The notes beneath the pieces were generated by a model that was not told where the DNA came from, made no database searches, and worked only from the letters and a program-made list of their open reading frames with translations. From assembly GCA_965207755.1 (NCBI GenBank), contig OZ242297.1, forward strand, positions 2,852,001 through 2,916,000: DNA of 64,000 nt. The letters run 5' to 3'. Numbering within the stretch: the first letter of the stretch is position 1; the number at the start of each line of letters is the position of its first letter. The stretch comes from Aldehydirespirator sp028819505. Lineage in GTDB: Bacteria; Actinomycetota; Acidimicrobiia; Acidimicrobiales; Aldehydirespiratoraceae. Both the position numbers and the translations under genes were made by a program. Of the stretch, positions 42,869-51,159 are shown one piece after another.

Positions 42869-44791
42869 TCACGACAGATCATCGGCAGGTTCCGGGATGT
42901 CTGGCAACTTGACCCGTGCGCCGTGGCACACGGGTCGATCCAAGCGATGCTCTCGAAGCTCGGCGAGCACATCCGTCGAGAGGATTCTCTTGCCCAGCCA
43001 TCGCTCATACCACCAGACACATATGCGCTTGATGTCGTTAGACACGTTGCGCCGGAAGAGGTAGCGCGGTTCCCGGTCCACCCCTAGCAAATAGGGGAGC
43101 AGATTGTCGACGAGCACCACTCCGTACACGAGCCGGGGCCTGCGGTGACGGAGGAGTTCGTCTGAGGGCCACCCGAGAATGTCGAGCGCCCCCCGGATCT
43201 TCCGCAACTTCGGATTCACCCCCTCCCCAAAAATGCTATTGACTCGGGCCCCTGTCCTGGTCTCCTCTACCAACTTCACGAGAGCCCTGACGGACTCGAC
43301 AGACAGGTGGGCGGTACCGAACGACCGGGACCGGCCGAGCCTCCTAAAGACGATGTCCCCCCGGGCGTGAAGCACCCCGCTTGGGAGCCGTAGCCGGTTG
43401 TACTGGCTGGAGTGGGACCCATACAAGGATGTCGTTCCCACGTAGACCAGGTTCGAACGTCGTTTGACCGGCTTGCCGGCGAGTGACGATGCGATCTGAC
43501 TGGCGTAATCGGAGTACCGCATGTGATACGCGCGAACAACGGTGGGGCTCACTGCCAGCATGCTGACTAGCTTCCCGCCGACTAGAGCGTTGTACGGGGG
43601 CAGCGCACCGCACACGGTGAGGTCCGCGATCTCCGTTCCGACGGCCTCAGCCTTAGCGCGGCGCAGAATCACCAAGATGGCCTTCTGTGCCATCTTGTCC
43701 TCAAGCGCTGACAGCAGCCCCAAGCGGGTCGGTGTCGGAGTCAAGTAAGGGCCTAGTGCTCTGCGCGCTGAGAGCAGTTCAGCTAGAGCAAGGCATCGCT
43801 TACTTCGAAACAGATCCGATTCAGCTCGCTTAATCCATGCGTCAACACTGCTGGGATCCTTCGGGCTGGCGAAGTCCGACCTCCGAGCAAACCGCTCGTG
43901 GTCCCGTCGCCGGCCAGCGGCTTCCTTCTGAAGCTTTTCGATGCAGTCTTCGGTCGGCTGCTCCCACAGGCTCGGCCAGTACAGACCGTCCTCAATCAGG
44001 TCGTCTAGGTGCATCCCATCCAGACCCTCATCCAGCCGGCGCATCAGCCATCGGGCCCACCTAAGGTCGCCGTTGGCGCTCAAGTGTCGAACAACCTCCC
44101 GCGGCTGCCACCCGATCCAGTCGTCGCGTTGGGCGATTTGGATGATCGCGCTGCCGAGCGCCGCGATTCCTATCACCGGATGAAACCGCGCAGCACCATC
44201 CCGCACCAGAATCAACATCGTTCGTCCCGGCGTGCTCGCGAGCTGGTTGGTCCAGGTGTGACGGAAGTAGCGCCATATGTCGAGCAGCCGCAGTCCAGTG
44301 TGGTCGCATCGGTCGCTTCTGTGGATGACTTGGACGTAGGGGTCTATTGCCTCTGCCGTCGCTCCCTTCGATGTAAGGGAGTCTGCGAGTTCGGCCCCGT
44401 CCCGCATGAGGCTAAAGATGGACACGAAGTTGCCCCCGTACTCCCGAGGCCGTTCCATGCGTTCGATGAACCGCCGCACGGAAGGAGTTGCGAGTTGTTC
44501 GTCACGCTTAAGGAGTTCCTGATCGCGTACCCGTTCCTTCTCAGCGACCGGGTCCGATTCAACACCCGGCGCGAGCACGGAGAGACTCTCCCCGTCCACC
44601 TTGAGGCTCCAACCCTGAGCGACTAGATCCGCGAGAACACTGAGAGCAGCATCCAACGCGGTGTCACCGACAGAAGGCCTCATGTGAGTCGAGGCCGGCT
44701 GCGCCAACGCACCTGCAGCGGCTAGGAAGGCCCTCTGAGTGGCCCGTGGCGCGTCGAGCGGGATAGGAAGCGAGTGCCAGGTGTCACTCAT
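42869..44791 (-). CDS. DruA/DUF4338-like protein
   Basis: 640 aa from the ATG at 44791, which overlaps the GHKL gene's stop (ATGA). Segments resemble DUF4338/DruA proteins as I recall them: FHPVIGIAALGSAIIQIA with RDDWIGW, CGALPPYNALVGGKLVSMLA, and GTTSLYGSHSSQYNRLRLP. The N-terminal ~130 residues are less distinctive, and the middle is charged and helical. DruA is a component of type I Druantia; its biochemical role is not established, and DUF4338 also occurs near transposons. It faces the helicase operon, with only 5 bp between the two stops. The assignment rests on remembered motifs, not on a search. Confidence 0.6.
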   Translation of the reverse strand: MSDTWHSLPIPLDAPRATQRAFLAAAGALAQPASTHMRPSVGDTALDAALSVLADLVAQGWSLKVDGESLSVLAPGVESDPVAEKERVRDQELLKRDEQLATPSVRRFIERMERPREYGGNFVSIFSLMRDGAELADSLTSKGATAEAIDPYVQVIHRSDRCDHTGLRLLDIWRYFRHTWTNQLASTPGRTMLILVRDGAARFHPVIGIAALGSAIIQIAQRDDWIGWQPREVVRHLSANGDLRWARWLMRRLDEGLDGMHLDDLIEDGLYWPSLWEQPTEDCIEKLQKEAAGRRRDHERFARRSDFASPKDPSSVDAWIKRAESDLFRSKRCLALAELLSARRALGPYLTPTPTRLGLLSALEDKMAQKAILVILRRAKAEAVGTEIADLTVCGALPPYNALVGGKLVSMLAVSPTVVRAYHMRYSDYASQIASSLAGKPVKRRSNLVYVGTTSLYGSHSSQYNRLRLPSGVLHARGDIVFRRLGRSRSFGTAHLSVESVRALVKLVEETRTGARVNSIFGEGVNPKLRKIRGALDILGWPSDELLRHRRPRLVYGVVLVDNLLPYLLGVDREPRYLFRRNVSNDIKRICVWWYERWLGKRILSTDVLAELREHRLDRPVCHGARVKLPDIPEPADDLS

Positions 44792-46356
44792 ACCGGGGCG
44801 TTGAAGAAGCTCGCCATGACATCGGACCAAGCCTGCCGGAATCTGCGACGCGCGGCACGGCCCGCCTTCCGGGGGTCGAGCCATTCGGCCCGCGCGGCCG
44901 CGAGAACCGTCAACGCCACACGGGTAGCGACATCCTTGTCCGACTCCGTCTCGCTTGTGGCGAGCGGTCCATACAGGTCGCGGTATAGGGGATGGCGGCT
45001 GTTTAGTGCCACAACCAATCTGCCTCTTCGTACGACTGTCTCGAATACTGCCGTGGTTGGCAGGTCGCTGACGATTAGCTGATATGGACAGTCGACGGAG
45101 CGCGTGGCTTCCATTGGTGCGAGAGCCTGTTCGAGGTCGGGTGACGGCGGCTCAGGGTTCCTCGGCAGCGGCGGCAGGGCGACTTCCGCACGGGCTGCCT
45201 GTCTCTCGGCGTTGCCGAGAGGCTCAGAGACCTTGAGGAGTTCGAACCGGCGCCGGACCCTGCTGTTTAGAGCACGACCAATTGGTTCGAGGTCAGGGGC
45301 GAGCAGATCGAGCAGGTCCTGCGTAGGCGCAATGGACTGCTTGGCATGGGTCAGACCGAACAACTCGTCAAGCACGGGATCGAAACAGACCTCACACCGC
45401 CACCAGTCGTCGTAGTTCTCACGGCGCTTCGCCCCCATGAAGAACCAGCCCCGGTCGATCTCGCGAGCCGCCCGCAGCACCGACACTGACGGAGAACTCG
45501 TGATGCCAAGTTGACGCTTCTCCGAGGAAGTCAAGGTGTGCCACCGCTCGATTGGAAGCTCACTGAAGCGCACCTTGATTTCGCCGCTACCCGCGGGCGT
45601 GTCAACGCTGTAGACCAGCGTGTCGCCGAACTGGCGGGCCCCTGCCAGCCGACCCTCGCTGTCCAGCATGAGCGGGTCCAAGGGCGTCACAGAAGACCCG
45701 TTCACAACGAGATTTACCCCAGTTGCGATAAAGTAGCGGTAGATCCGGCCCAGTTCTTCACTCAGATGCCGGACGACGGTGGATACACGCTTGTACTCCA
45801 CGCGGTCACATCTCGATAGCCGAACAACAGTGCCACTTGACGTGGTGGGGAGAAATGTGCGATCGGTGAGCTCAGAGATGGGCGGCAGCATCCCGTTCCG
45901 AGTTCTAGCGACCTCATCAACGTCCAGTCGGCCCTTCCACACGGTTGGACCTGTCCACGAGTATATCTCGACACGCCTTGCTCGACTCAAGGCGCCGTTC
46001 GGCAGTCCCATCCCGTAGCGGCCCAGCGATGCCCGATCACCGAACCTTGTCGAGCCACCGAAAGTCAAGGCTGCGGAGAGGGTATCAGGTTCCATGCCAG
46101 ACCCATTGTCCAAAACAGTTATCTCCATCGGAAACTGGTCATCTCTACTAGCTGCAACTTCGACCTGCACCTCCGTTGCCCCGGCCTGGAGTGAGTTGTC
46201 GATCAACTCAGCTATGGCGAATGCGGTTGTGCCGTAACCCGTATCGCGCGTCGCGACCAGGAAATTGGCTGGGTCAACAAGGGAGGGGCATGGCCCCCTC
46301 GGCTTGGATGAAGCCTTCGTCTCGTCGTGCTTACGCCGCTGCGTCACTGTGGTCAC
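44788..46356 (-). CDS. GHKL (MORC/MutL-type) ATPase
   Basis: 522 aa, GTG start. The Bergerat ATP-binding fold is clear: AIAELIDNSLQAGATEVQVE (N-box Glu and Asn), ITVLDNGSGMEPDTLSAALT (DxGxGM), FGGSTRFGDRASLGRYGMGL (GxGxx loop), and RTFLPTTSSGTVVRL. The pattern LIDNS plus GRYGMGLPNGA is that of MORC-like ATPases, which in bacteria often sit in restriction or defence loci. A probable S5-like domain follows and the C-terminal ~120 residues are helical. It is translationally coupled to the DruA-like gene by ATGA. ATP-dependent dimer clamping on DNA is the known behaviour of the class; a role in sensing or loading here is inference. Confidence 0.85.
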   Translation of the reverse strand: MTTVTQRRKHDETKASSKPRGPCPSLVDPANFLVATRDTGYGTTAFAIAELIDNSLQAGATEVQVEVAASRDDQFPMEITVLDNGSGMEPDTLSAALTFGGSTRFGDRASLGRYGMGLPNGALSRARRVEIYSWTGPTVWKGRLDVDEVARTRNGMLPPISELTDRTFLPTTSSGTVVRLSRCDRVEYKRVSTVVRHLSEELGRIYRYFIATGVNLVVNGSSVTPLDPLMLDSEGRLAGARQFGDTLVYSVDTPAGSGEIKVRFSELPIERWHTLTSSEKRQLGITSSPSVSVLRAAREIDRGWFFMGAKRRENYDDWWRCEVCFDPVLDELFGLTHAKQSIAPTQDLLDLLAPDLEPIGRALNSRVRRRFELLKVSEPLGNAERQAARAEVALPPLPRNPEPPSPDLEQALAPMEATRSVDCPYQLIVSDLPTTAVFETVVRRGRLVVALNSRHPLYRDLYGPLATSETESDKDVATRVALTVLAAARAEWLDPRKAGRAARRRFRQAWSDVMASFFNAPV

Positions 46357-46385
46357 GGGTCAATCCTCTCGTGCTGATAGGCCCC

Positions 46386-46413
46386 TTGACATGATAAACC
46401 TGATATTGACATG
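46386..46413. promoter_or_regulatory. Direct repeat TTGACATG x2 in the GHKL upstream region
   Basis: TTGACATG at 46386-46393 and 46406-46413, 20 bp apart (two helical turns), inside the A/T-richer gap 46357-46556 upstream of the GHKL-DruA operon. The spacing suggests a dimeric activator or repressor site. No unambiguous promoter could be assigned. An overlapping plus-strand frame (46435 onward) was judged not to be a gene. Confidence 0.4.
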
Positions 46414-46556
46414 TAAGTGTCTCACAATAGCACCATGCATGACAAGTTGGCGACCAAGACTACTCAGCTCATTCCCTTTGGCCGGTCTCGCGAACGAAGC
46501 GTGGTCTCTCATCCTCTCAGGAGGCAGGAGGACTACCAGGTCGTCGACAGCGCAGG

Positions 46557-47186
46557 CTATGCGCCGCTGGTCGCCGGATCGTGGAATAGAAGCTGCAGCC
46601 AGTTGATGAAACTGGCTGCAGCTGGTGAGGAAGCGTCCAGATGCCCGCTTCCAATTGCGGAGCCCATGGGACGCGCCGCCGCCCGTGCGGCGAGCCAGGC
46701 ATGCACTTGCGCCTTGATGGCCGGCCTGGGACGCTCTGGCTCAGGGATGCGGTCGACGAACGCTTGGGCGAGGCGCCAGACGACATCCTCCGCAGGGATC
46801 ATGGCTGCTACAAGATCTTCAAGCTGTCCGGGATTCTGATTGTCTGGCATGAGCCACACACCGACGCGGGGGCGACCTTCAACCACGACTCCTCCGGGAT
46901 CGGGTTCGCTCGGCAACGTGATGCCCCGGCGCTTGCAGCGGTCACGAACGGCCTGCCAACGACCAGCGGGGTTGTCGTTAGCGTCTACTACCACTCCCAG
47001 AACCGACCGACCCGGCACGGCCAACTCGACGGAAATGCTCTTGGAGAGTTCAGGGAATCCACCCTTCTGATCGATGCCAAAGTTGCACACCAAACCGGAT
47101 TGCGTGAGCAGATGCACGACGACGTGCTCGTCATCCGGCCCCTCTACGAGCAGCACACGGTCAGAGGTTCCACCAGGCAGAGCCAC
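46557..47186 (-). CDS. TOPRIM-like protein (DUF3226 type), partner of AAA ATPase
   Basis: 209 aa from a GTG at 47186, 7 bp after the ATPase stop with AGGTGA between. TOPRIM-like features: DRVLLVEGPDDEHVVVHLL (Glu), LGVVVDANDNPAGRW (DxD-like), VGVWLMPDNQNPGQLEDLV (Asp and Glu). TOPRIM domains cut or nick nucleic acid. With the preceding ATPase it forms a split OLD arrangement like PARIS (AriA + AriB), where the ATPase holds the nuclease until a trigger protein is sensed. DUF3226 rather than DUF4435 is suggested by the motif order. The assignment to PARIS itself is not proven. Confidence 0.75.
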   Translation of the reverse strand: MALPGGTSDRVLLVEGPDDEHVVVHLLTQSGLVCNFGIDQKGGFPELSKSISVELAVPGRSVLGVVVDANDNPAGRWQAVRDRCKRRGITLPSEPDPGGVVVEGRPRVGVWLMPDNQNPGQLEDLVAAMIPAEDVVWRLAQAFVDRIPEPERPRPAIKAQVHAWLAARAAARPMGSAIGSGHLDASSPAAASFINWLQLLFHDPATSGA

Positions 47187-47193
47187 CCGGCCG

Positions 47194-48324
47194 TCACCTG
47201 ACCTCTATGCCCTGGCCTGTGGCCGTCTGGAGCTCCTCTTCGGAATACTCGACCGCGCGGAGACCGCCGTTCTCGCGCTCCAAGCGGACCACGACGCCCT
47301 CCACATCGTGGTTCTCGCTAGCAGCAGATGCGAATCCCCTGATGCAGTCCCAGCCGTGAGTGGTTGCGATGACTTGGACGTCATTGTCTGCTGCGGCGCG
47401 AAGCACCAGACGCCAATACTCGTGCTGTAGCGAATGGTGGATGCCGTTCTCAGCCTCGTCGACGAGCAGCAGGCCTCCAGCCGCTCCTGCCAACGCAACC
47501 GCAACACCGAACAACCGCACGGCACCGTCTCCGAGGCTCCTCAAGGGAACCCTCTCGCCGTCCTCCAGCTTGACCAATACTCGGCGGGAACGGGAACTGG
47601 TGCGGGTGCCGCCGGAGACCACTGCAACACCGCCGACGCGGTGACTCATCGCCAGATTCAGAGCGCGAATCGCTACCGGCTCCTGCGCTGTGAGTGCAAT
47701 CTCCCCCCACCGCTGATCGAGGTCCAGGTTGTTGAGCAGCCCAGGACCAAGCACCTCGGCCCTGAGAGCCTTGGGCCTCCCATCATCATCTGGGACGAGG
47801 CGACGCGGCCATCCCCATCGCCCGGCGGCGAAGTCTTCGTCAAACACGGGCAAGAACTCCTCGAACTGTCCGAACGCGATCCTGAGCACCTGAGCGCTCA
47901 GCGACAGCTTCCGCAGCGTTGACATCCATTCTTCGGGCATGTCGTCGGTCGACGACACCTCGACCAATAGCTGTGCCTGCGAGTCACGGTCGAGGCCGAT
48001 CCTGAACGATGTGCCTGTCTTTGCCTGCCTACCATGGAACAACGCCCCGAAGTCAGGGACTTGCCTGACGTCCTTCTCGCCGTTCACGCGTCCTGCATAC
48101 TCCTCGCTGCGGTCTAGCACCGCGGTCAGGGACGACAGCCGGCCGCGGTCGGCGAAGATGCGGACTGCGTCCAGCACGGTTGTCTTGCCCGTGCCGTTCC
48201 GGCCCGCTAGCAGTGTCACTCGGCCGAGGCGGTTGATGGTGAGGCTGTCGATGCCGCGGAAGCCCTCGATCCGCAGGGAGGGAACATGCAGGGAGTCGTC
48301 GGTTTCTTGAGACATTGGCCTCAT
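47194..48324 (-). CDS. AAA15/AAA21-type ABC-like ATPase, OLD/PARIS-like
   Basis: 376 aa. Walker A AGRNGTGKTTVLDAV with the preceding IEGFRGIDSLTINRLGRVTL typical of RecF/SMC-like defence ATPases; ABC signature region VPLRSLGDGAVRLFGVAVAL; Walker B GGLLLVDEAENGIHHSLQ; His switch VQVIATTHGWDC. No nuclease domain is fused; that function is supplied by the downstream TOPRIM gene. An in-frame ATG at 48315 is an alternative start. It is the last island gene before proB (46 bp), so the right boundary of the insertion lies here. Confidence 0.82.
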   Translation of the reverse strand: MRPMSQETDDSLHVPSLRIEGFRGIDSLTINRLGRVTLLAGRNGTGKTTVLDAVRIFADRGRLSSLTAVLDRSEEYAGRVNGEKDVRQVPDFGALFHGRQAKTGTSFRIGLDRDSQAQLLVEVSSTDDMPEEWMSTLRKLSLSAQVLRIAFGQFEEFLPVFDEDFAAGRWGWPRRLVPDDDGRPKALRAEVLGPGLLNNLDLDQRWGEIALTAQEPVAIRALNLAMSHRVGGVAVVSGGTRTSSRSRRVLVKLEDGERVPLRSLGDGAVRLFGVAVALAGAAGGLLLVDEAENGIHHSLQHEYWRLVLRAAADNDVQVIATTHGWDCIRGFASAASENHDVEGVVVRLERENGGLRAVEYSEEELQTATGQGIEVR

Positions 48325-48370
48325 CCATGCCGGGGCCGTTCACGGAACATCGTAGCCAGTGGCTGGGTGG

Positions 48371-49519
48371 CTAGGAGTTGGGCAGCACCACCAGGTCGTT
48401 GGCATGGATCACCACGTGGGGCGCGCCCGGCGGCAGGTCCTCGCGCCGGCGGCCGGCCGCTGTGCGCAACTCGTCGCCGCTGTGACGGGCCAGGCCCTTC
48501 GCGAACACCTCGCCGTCCGTCTCGCGCACTTCCACCGGCGCTCCGGCGTCGAATGCGCCGGACACGGACCTCACCCCGATGGCCAGCAGCGACTTGCCCC
48601 GCTCGAGCGCGGCCCTCGCGCCCGAGTCCACCGCTATCTCGCCCTGAGCGCCCACCGCGAAGCCGATCCACAGTTTGCGGGCCGGCAGCCGCTGGGCGGA
48701 GGCGCGCACCAGCGTCCCCACCCCGGCGACCCCGGCCGCGGCGTCGGCCAGCACGTCGGGCCGTTTGGCGTCGGCGATGACGGTGGGCACACCCGACAGC
48801 GACGCCACCCGGGCCGCGGTGAGCTTGGACGCCATGCCGCCGCTGCCCCGCTGCGTCCCGGCGCCGCCGGCTCGGCTCTCCAGATGCTGGTCGAACTCGA
48901 CGATCTCCTCGATGAGCGAGGCACTCGCATTGCGGCGTGGGTCCTCGGTGAGCACCCCCGCGGTGTCGGTCAGCAGCACCAGCAGGTCGGCCTGGACCAG
49001 GTTGGCCACCAGCGCGGCCAGGCGGTCGTTGTCGCCCCACCGGATCTCGTCGTCGGCCACCGCATCGTTCTCGTTGACGACGGGCACCACGCCCAGATCG
49101 AGCAGCCTGCGCAAGGTGGACGAGGCATGCACGTACTGGGTGCGGATCACGAAGTCGAGCGGGACCAGCAGCACCTGGCCGGCCACCACACCCAAGCGGG
49201 CGAACACCTCCCGGTACATGCCCATCAGCGCGCTCTGGCCGACGGTGGCAACCGCCTGGAGCGTCTCCATGCTCGCCGGCCGCCGGTCGCCGCCCATGCC
49301 CAACTCGGGCAGCCCGGCCGCGATGGCGCCGCTGGTCACGACGACCACCCGGTTGCCGTGCGATCTGAGGTCGGCCACCTCGGAGCAGAACTTCTCGATG
49401 CTGGCGCGGTCGATGGCGCCGGCCGCGTCGGTGATGGACGACGTGCCGATCTTGGCCACGATCGTCCGGCCCGCCGCTCGCGTGCCGGCGTCGACCGTCG
49501 CACCGCCCTCGGCGGTCAT
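48371..49519 (-). CDS. proB: Glutamate 5-kinase ProB
   Basis: 382 aa with the amino-acid kinase domain (IVAKIGTSSITD, VVVTSGAIAAG, VNENDAVADDEI, FGDNDRLAALVA-type RWGDNDRLAALVA, TDTAGVLTEDPR, GSGGMASKLTAARVA) and a C-terminal PUA domain (~280-370). It phosphorylates glutamate in the first step of proline synthesis. It overlaps obg by 4 bp (49516-49519). The usual next gene proA is found 24.5 kb away at 22496-23824, beyond the accessory island. Confidence 0.97.
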   Translation of the reverse strand: MTAEGGATVDAGTRAAGRTIVAKIGTSSITDAAGAIDRASIEKFCSEVADLRSHGNRVVVVTSGAIAAGLPELGMGGDRRPASMETLQAVATVGQSALMGMYREVFARLGVVAGQVLLVPLDFVIRTQYVHASSTLRRLLDLGVVPVVNENDAVADDEIRWGDNDRLAALVANLVQADLLVLLTDTAGVLTEDPRRNASASLIEEIVEFDQHLESRAGGAGTQRGSGGMASKLTAARVASLSGVPTVIADAKRPDVLADAAAGVAGVGTLVRASAQRLPARKLWIGFAVGAQGEIAVDSGARAALERGKSLLAIGVRSVSGAFDAGAPVEVRETDGEVFAKGLARHSGDELRTAAGRRREDLPPGAPHVVIHANDLVVLPNS

Positions 49520-50808
49520 CGCCCCGACCTGCCCGTACCGGTCACGACGGCCTCGGCGTCGTCCTGGTAGGTGAAGCTGAAGTCGCCGATGCGGACCTCG
49601 TCGCCGAAGGCCGCTCCGGCCCGGGCCAGGGCACGCTCGACCCCGAGGCTGCGCAGCCGATCCTGGGCATAGGCCAGTGCGCCGGGATCGGTGAGATCGC
49701 TCAGGGCCACCGCCCGAGCCGCGGCCCGTCCCTCCACCGCCCAGACGCGGGCGTCGACGCGACGGACCGTCACCTCCGGCGCAGCCGGCAGAGGCCGATG
49801 CACGACCGCGACTTCGAGGACCGGCTCGTTGAGGCGGGCCCCGGTCACCATCCGGCTCAGCTCCCCGAGCACTTCCGGCACGCCCTCACCGGTAGCAGAG
49901 GACAGGCGGCCGACCGGCCCCGAGCCGAAGGATTCGCCGGGCGCGGTGTCGGCTCGGCTGCCCACCACCAGCCTCGGCCTCTCCACCAGCTCGGGGCGGT
50001 ACCGGCCGAGCTCTTGCAACAGCACCTCCAGTTGCTCGTCGGGCGGGCAGTCGGCCAGCTCGCACAGGTCGATCAGCACGAGCAGCACCCGGGCCCGCTC
50101 CACATGGCGCAGGAAGCGGTGGCCGAGGCCCCGGCCCTCGCTGGCGCCCTCGATCAGGCCCGGGATGTCGGCCAGCACCATCTCGAACTCGTCGTCGATC
50201 CGGACCACGCCCAGATTGGGCTCCAGCGTCGTGAAGGGATAGTCGGCGATCTTCGGCTTGGCCGCCGACACCCGGCTGATGAACGTCGACTTCCCGACGT
50301 TGGGGAAGCCGACGATGGCAACGTCGGCAAGCAGCTTGAGCTCCAGGCGAAGCCAGCGGCGCTCGCCGAACTCGCCCTGCTCCGCGAAGGCCGGGGCCCG
50401 GCGCCGGTTGGCGAGGAACCGGGCGTTTCCCCTGCCGCCCTCACCCGCGCCGGCCGCCAGCCAGCGCTCGCCGTGAGCCGACAGGTCCGCAAGCTGCGAA
50501 TGGTCGCCGTGGTCGAGCACCACGGTGCCGACCGGGACCCTCACGTCCAGGTCGTCGCCCCGCGCCCCGTGGCGATTGTTGCCCGAGCCGTGCTTGCCGT
50601 TGGTGGCCCGGCGGTGAGGGTGGTCACGGAAGGCCAGCAGCGACGCCACGTTGCGGTCCGCGACCAGCCAGACATCCCCGCCGCGGCCGCCGTCGCCGCC
50701 CGATGGGCCGCCACGGGCCACATGAGCCTCCCTGCGAAAGGCGACGCACCCAGCCCCGCCATCACCCGCGGTGGCATGAAGGTTGCACTCATCGACGAAC
50801 CCGGACAC
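49516..50808 (-). CDS. obg: Obg family GTPase (CgtA)
   Basis: 430 aa: Gly-rich Obg domain (GDGGAGCVAFRREAHVARGG and following), G domain, and C-terminal OCT domain (~340-410). G1 GFPNVGKS, G2 DYPFTT, and G3 DIPGLIEGA are canonical, but G4, normally NKxD, reads VVGSRADTAP (Ser-Arg-Ala-Asp). G5 is SSATGEG. Obg acts in ribosome assembly and the stringent response. GTG start at 50808, in a divergent arrangement with rplU across a hairpin-repeat array. It overlaps proB by 4 bp. The altered G4 motif could loosen guanine specificity. Confidence 0.95.
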   Translation of the reverse strand: MSGFVDECNLHATAGDGGAGCVAFRREAHVARGGPSGGDGGRGGDVWLVADRNVASLLAFRDHPHRRATNGKHGSGNNRHGARGDDLDVRVPVGTVVLDHGDHSQLADLSAHGERWLAAGAGEGGRGNARFLANRRRAPAFAEQGEFGERRWLRLELKLLADVAIVGFPNVGKSTFISRVSAAKPKIADYPFTTLEPNLGVVRIDDEFEMVLADIPGLIEGASEGRGLGHRFLRHVERARVLLVLIDLCELADCPPDEQLEVLLQELGRYRPELVERPRLVVGSRADTAPGESFGSGPVGRLSSATGEGVPEVLGELSRMVTGARLNEPVLEVAVVHRPLPAAPEVTVRRVDARVWAVEGRAAARAVALSDLTDPGALAYAQDRLRSLGVERALARAGAAFGDEVRIGDFSFTYQDDAEAVVTGTGRSGR

Positions 50809-50841
50809 CCATTCAGGCTAGAGCCACCGCCCCGCACCGCA

Positions 50842-51101
50842 GAACTGGCAGCACAATGCACGCATACCGTGCACCACGCTGCCAATTCCGCCTCAAACCC
50901 CGACCACAACGCGAACTGGCAGCACAATGCACGCATACCGTGCACCACGCTGCCAATTCCGCCTCAAACCCCGACCACAACGCGAACTGGCAGCACAATG
51001 CACGCATACCGTGCACCACGCTGCCAATTCCGCCTCAGACCCCAGCCACAACGCGAACTGGCAGCACAATGCACGCATACCGTGCACCACGCTGCCAATT
51101 C
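50842..51101. repeat. 71-bp tandem array of four hairpin units before rplU
   Basis: Unit starts at 50842, 50913, 50984 and 51055 (period 71; the fourth is truncated to 47 bp). Each 47-bp unit is a double stem: outer arms GAACTGGCAGC / GCTGCCAATTC (one mismatch) and inner arms TGCACG / CGTGCA around CATAC. The three 24-bp spacers are identical or differ by two bases, so this is not a CRISPR array. It fills the divergent gap between obg and rplU. Confidence 0.95.
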
Positions 51102-51143
51102 CAGAGCAGGCGTCGGTGCCGTGGATCGGCAGCGGCGCGGCGG

Positions 51144-51159
51144 TAGCCTCCGGAGGCTA
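51144..51159 (+). promoter_or_regulatory. 16-bp palindrome burying the rplU Shine-Dalgarno
   Basis: TAGCCTCCGGAGGCTA is a perfect palindrome holding the GGAGG Shine-Dalgarno and the A of the ATG. In RNA it could fold or dimerise and hide the ribosome site, giving a plausible autogenous control point for L21 synthesis. Confidence 0.5.

Noticed and set aside
46417..46839. 140-codon plus-strand frame starting in the GHKL upstream gap
   Set aside because: Most of it is antisense to the TOPRIM gene; only the first ~40 codons lie in free sequence and no family is recognised.
50842..51101. CRISPR array
   Set aside because: Repeats are evenly spaced but the spacers are the same sequence, repeat units are long hairpins, and no cas genes are nearby.
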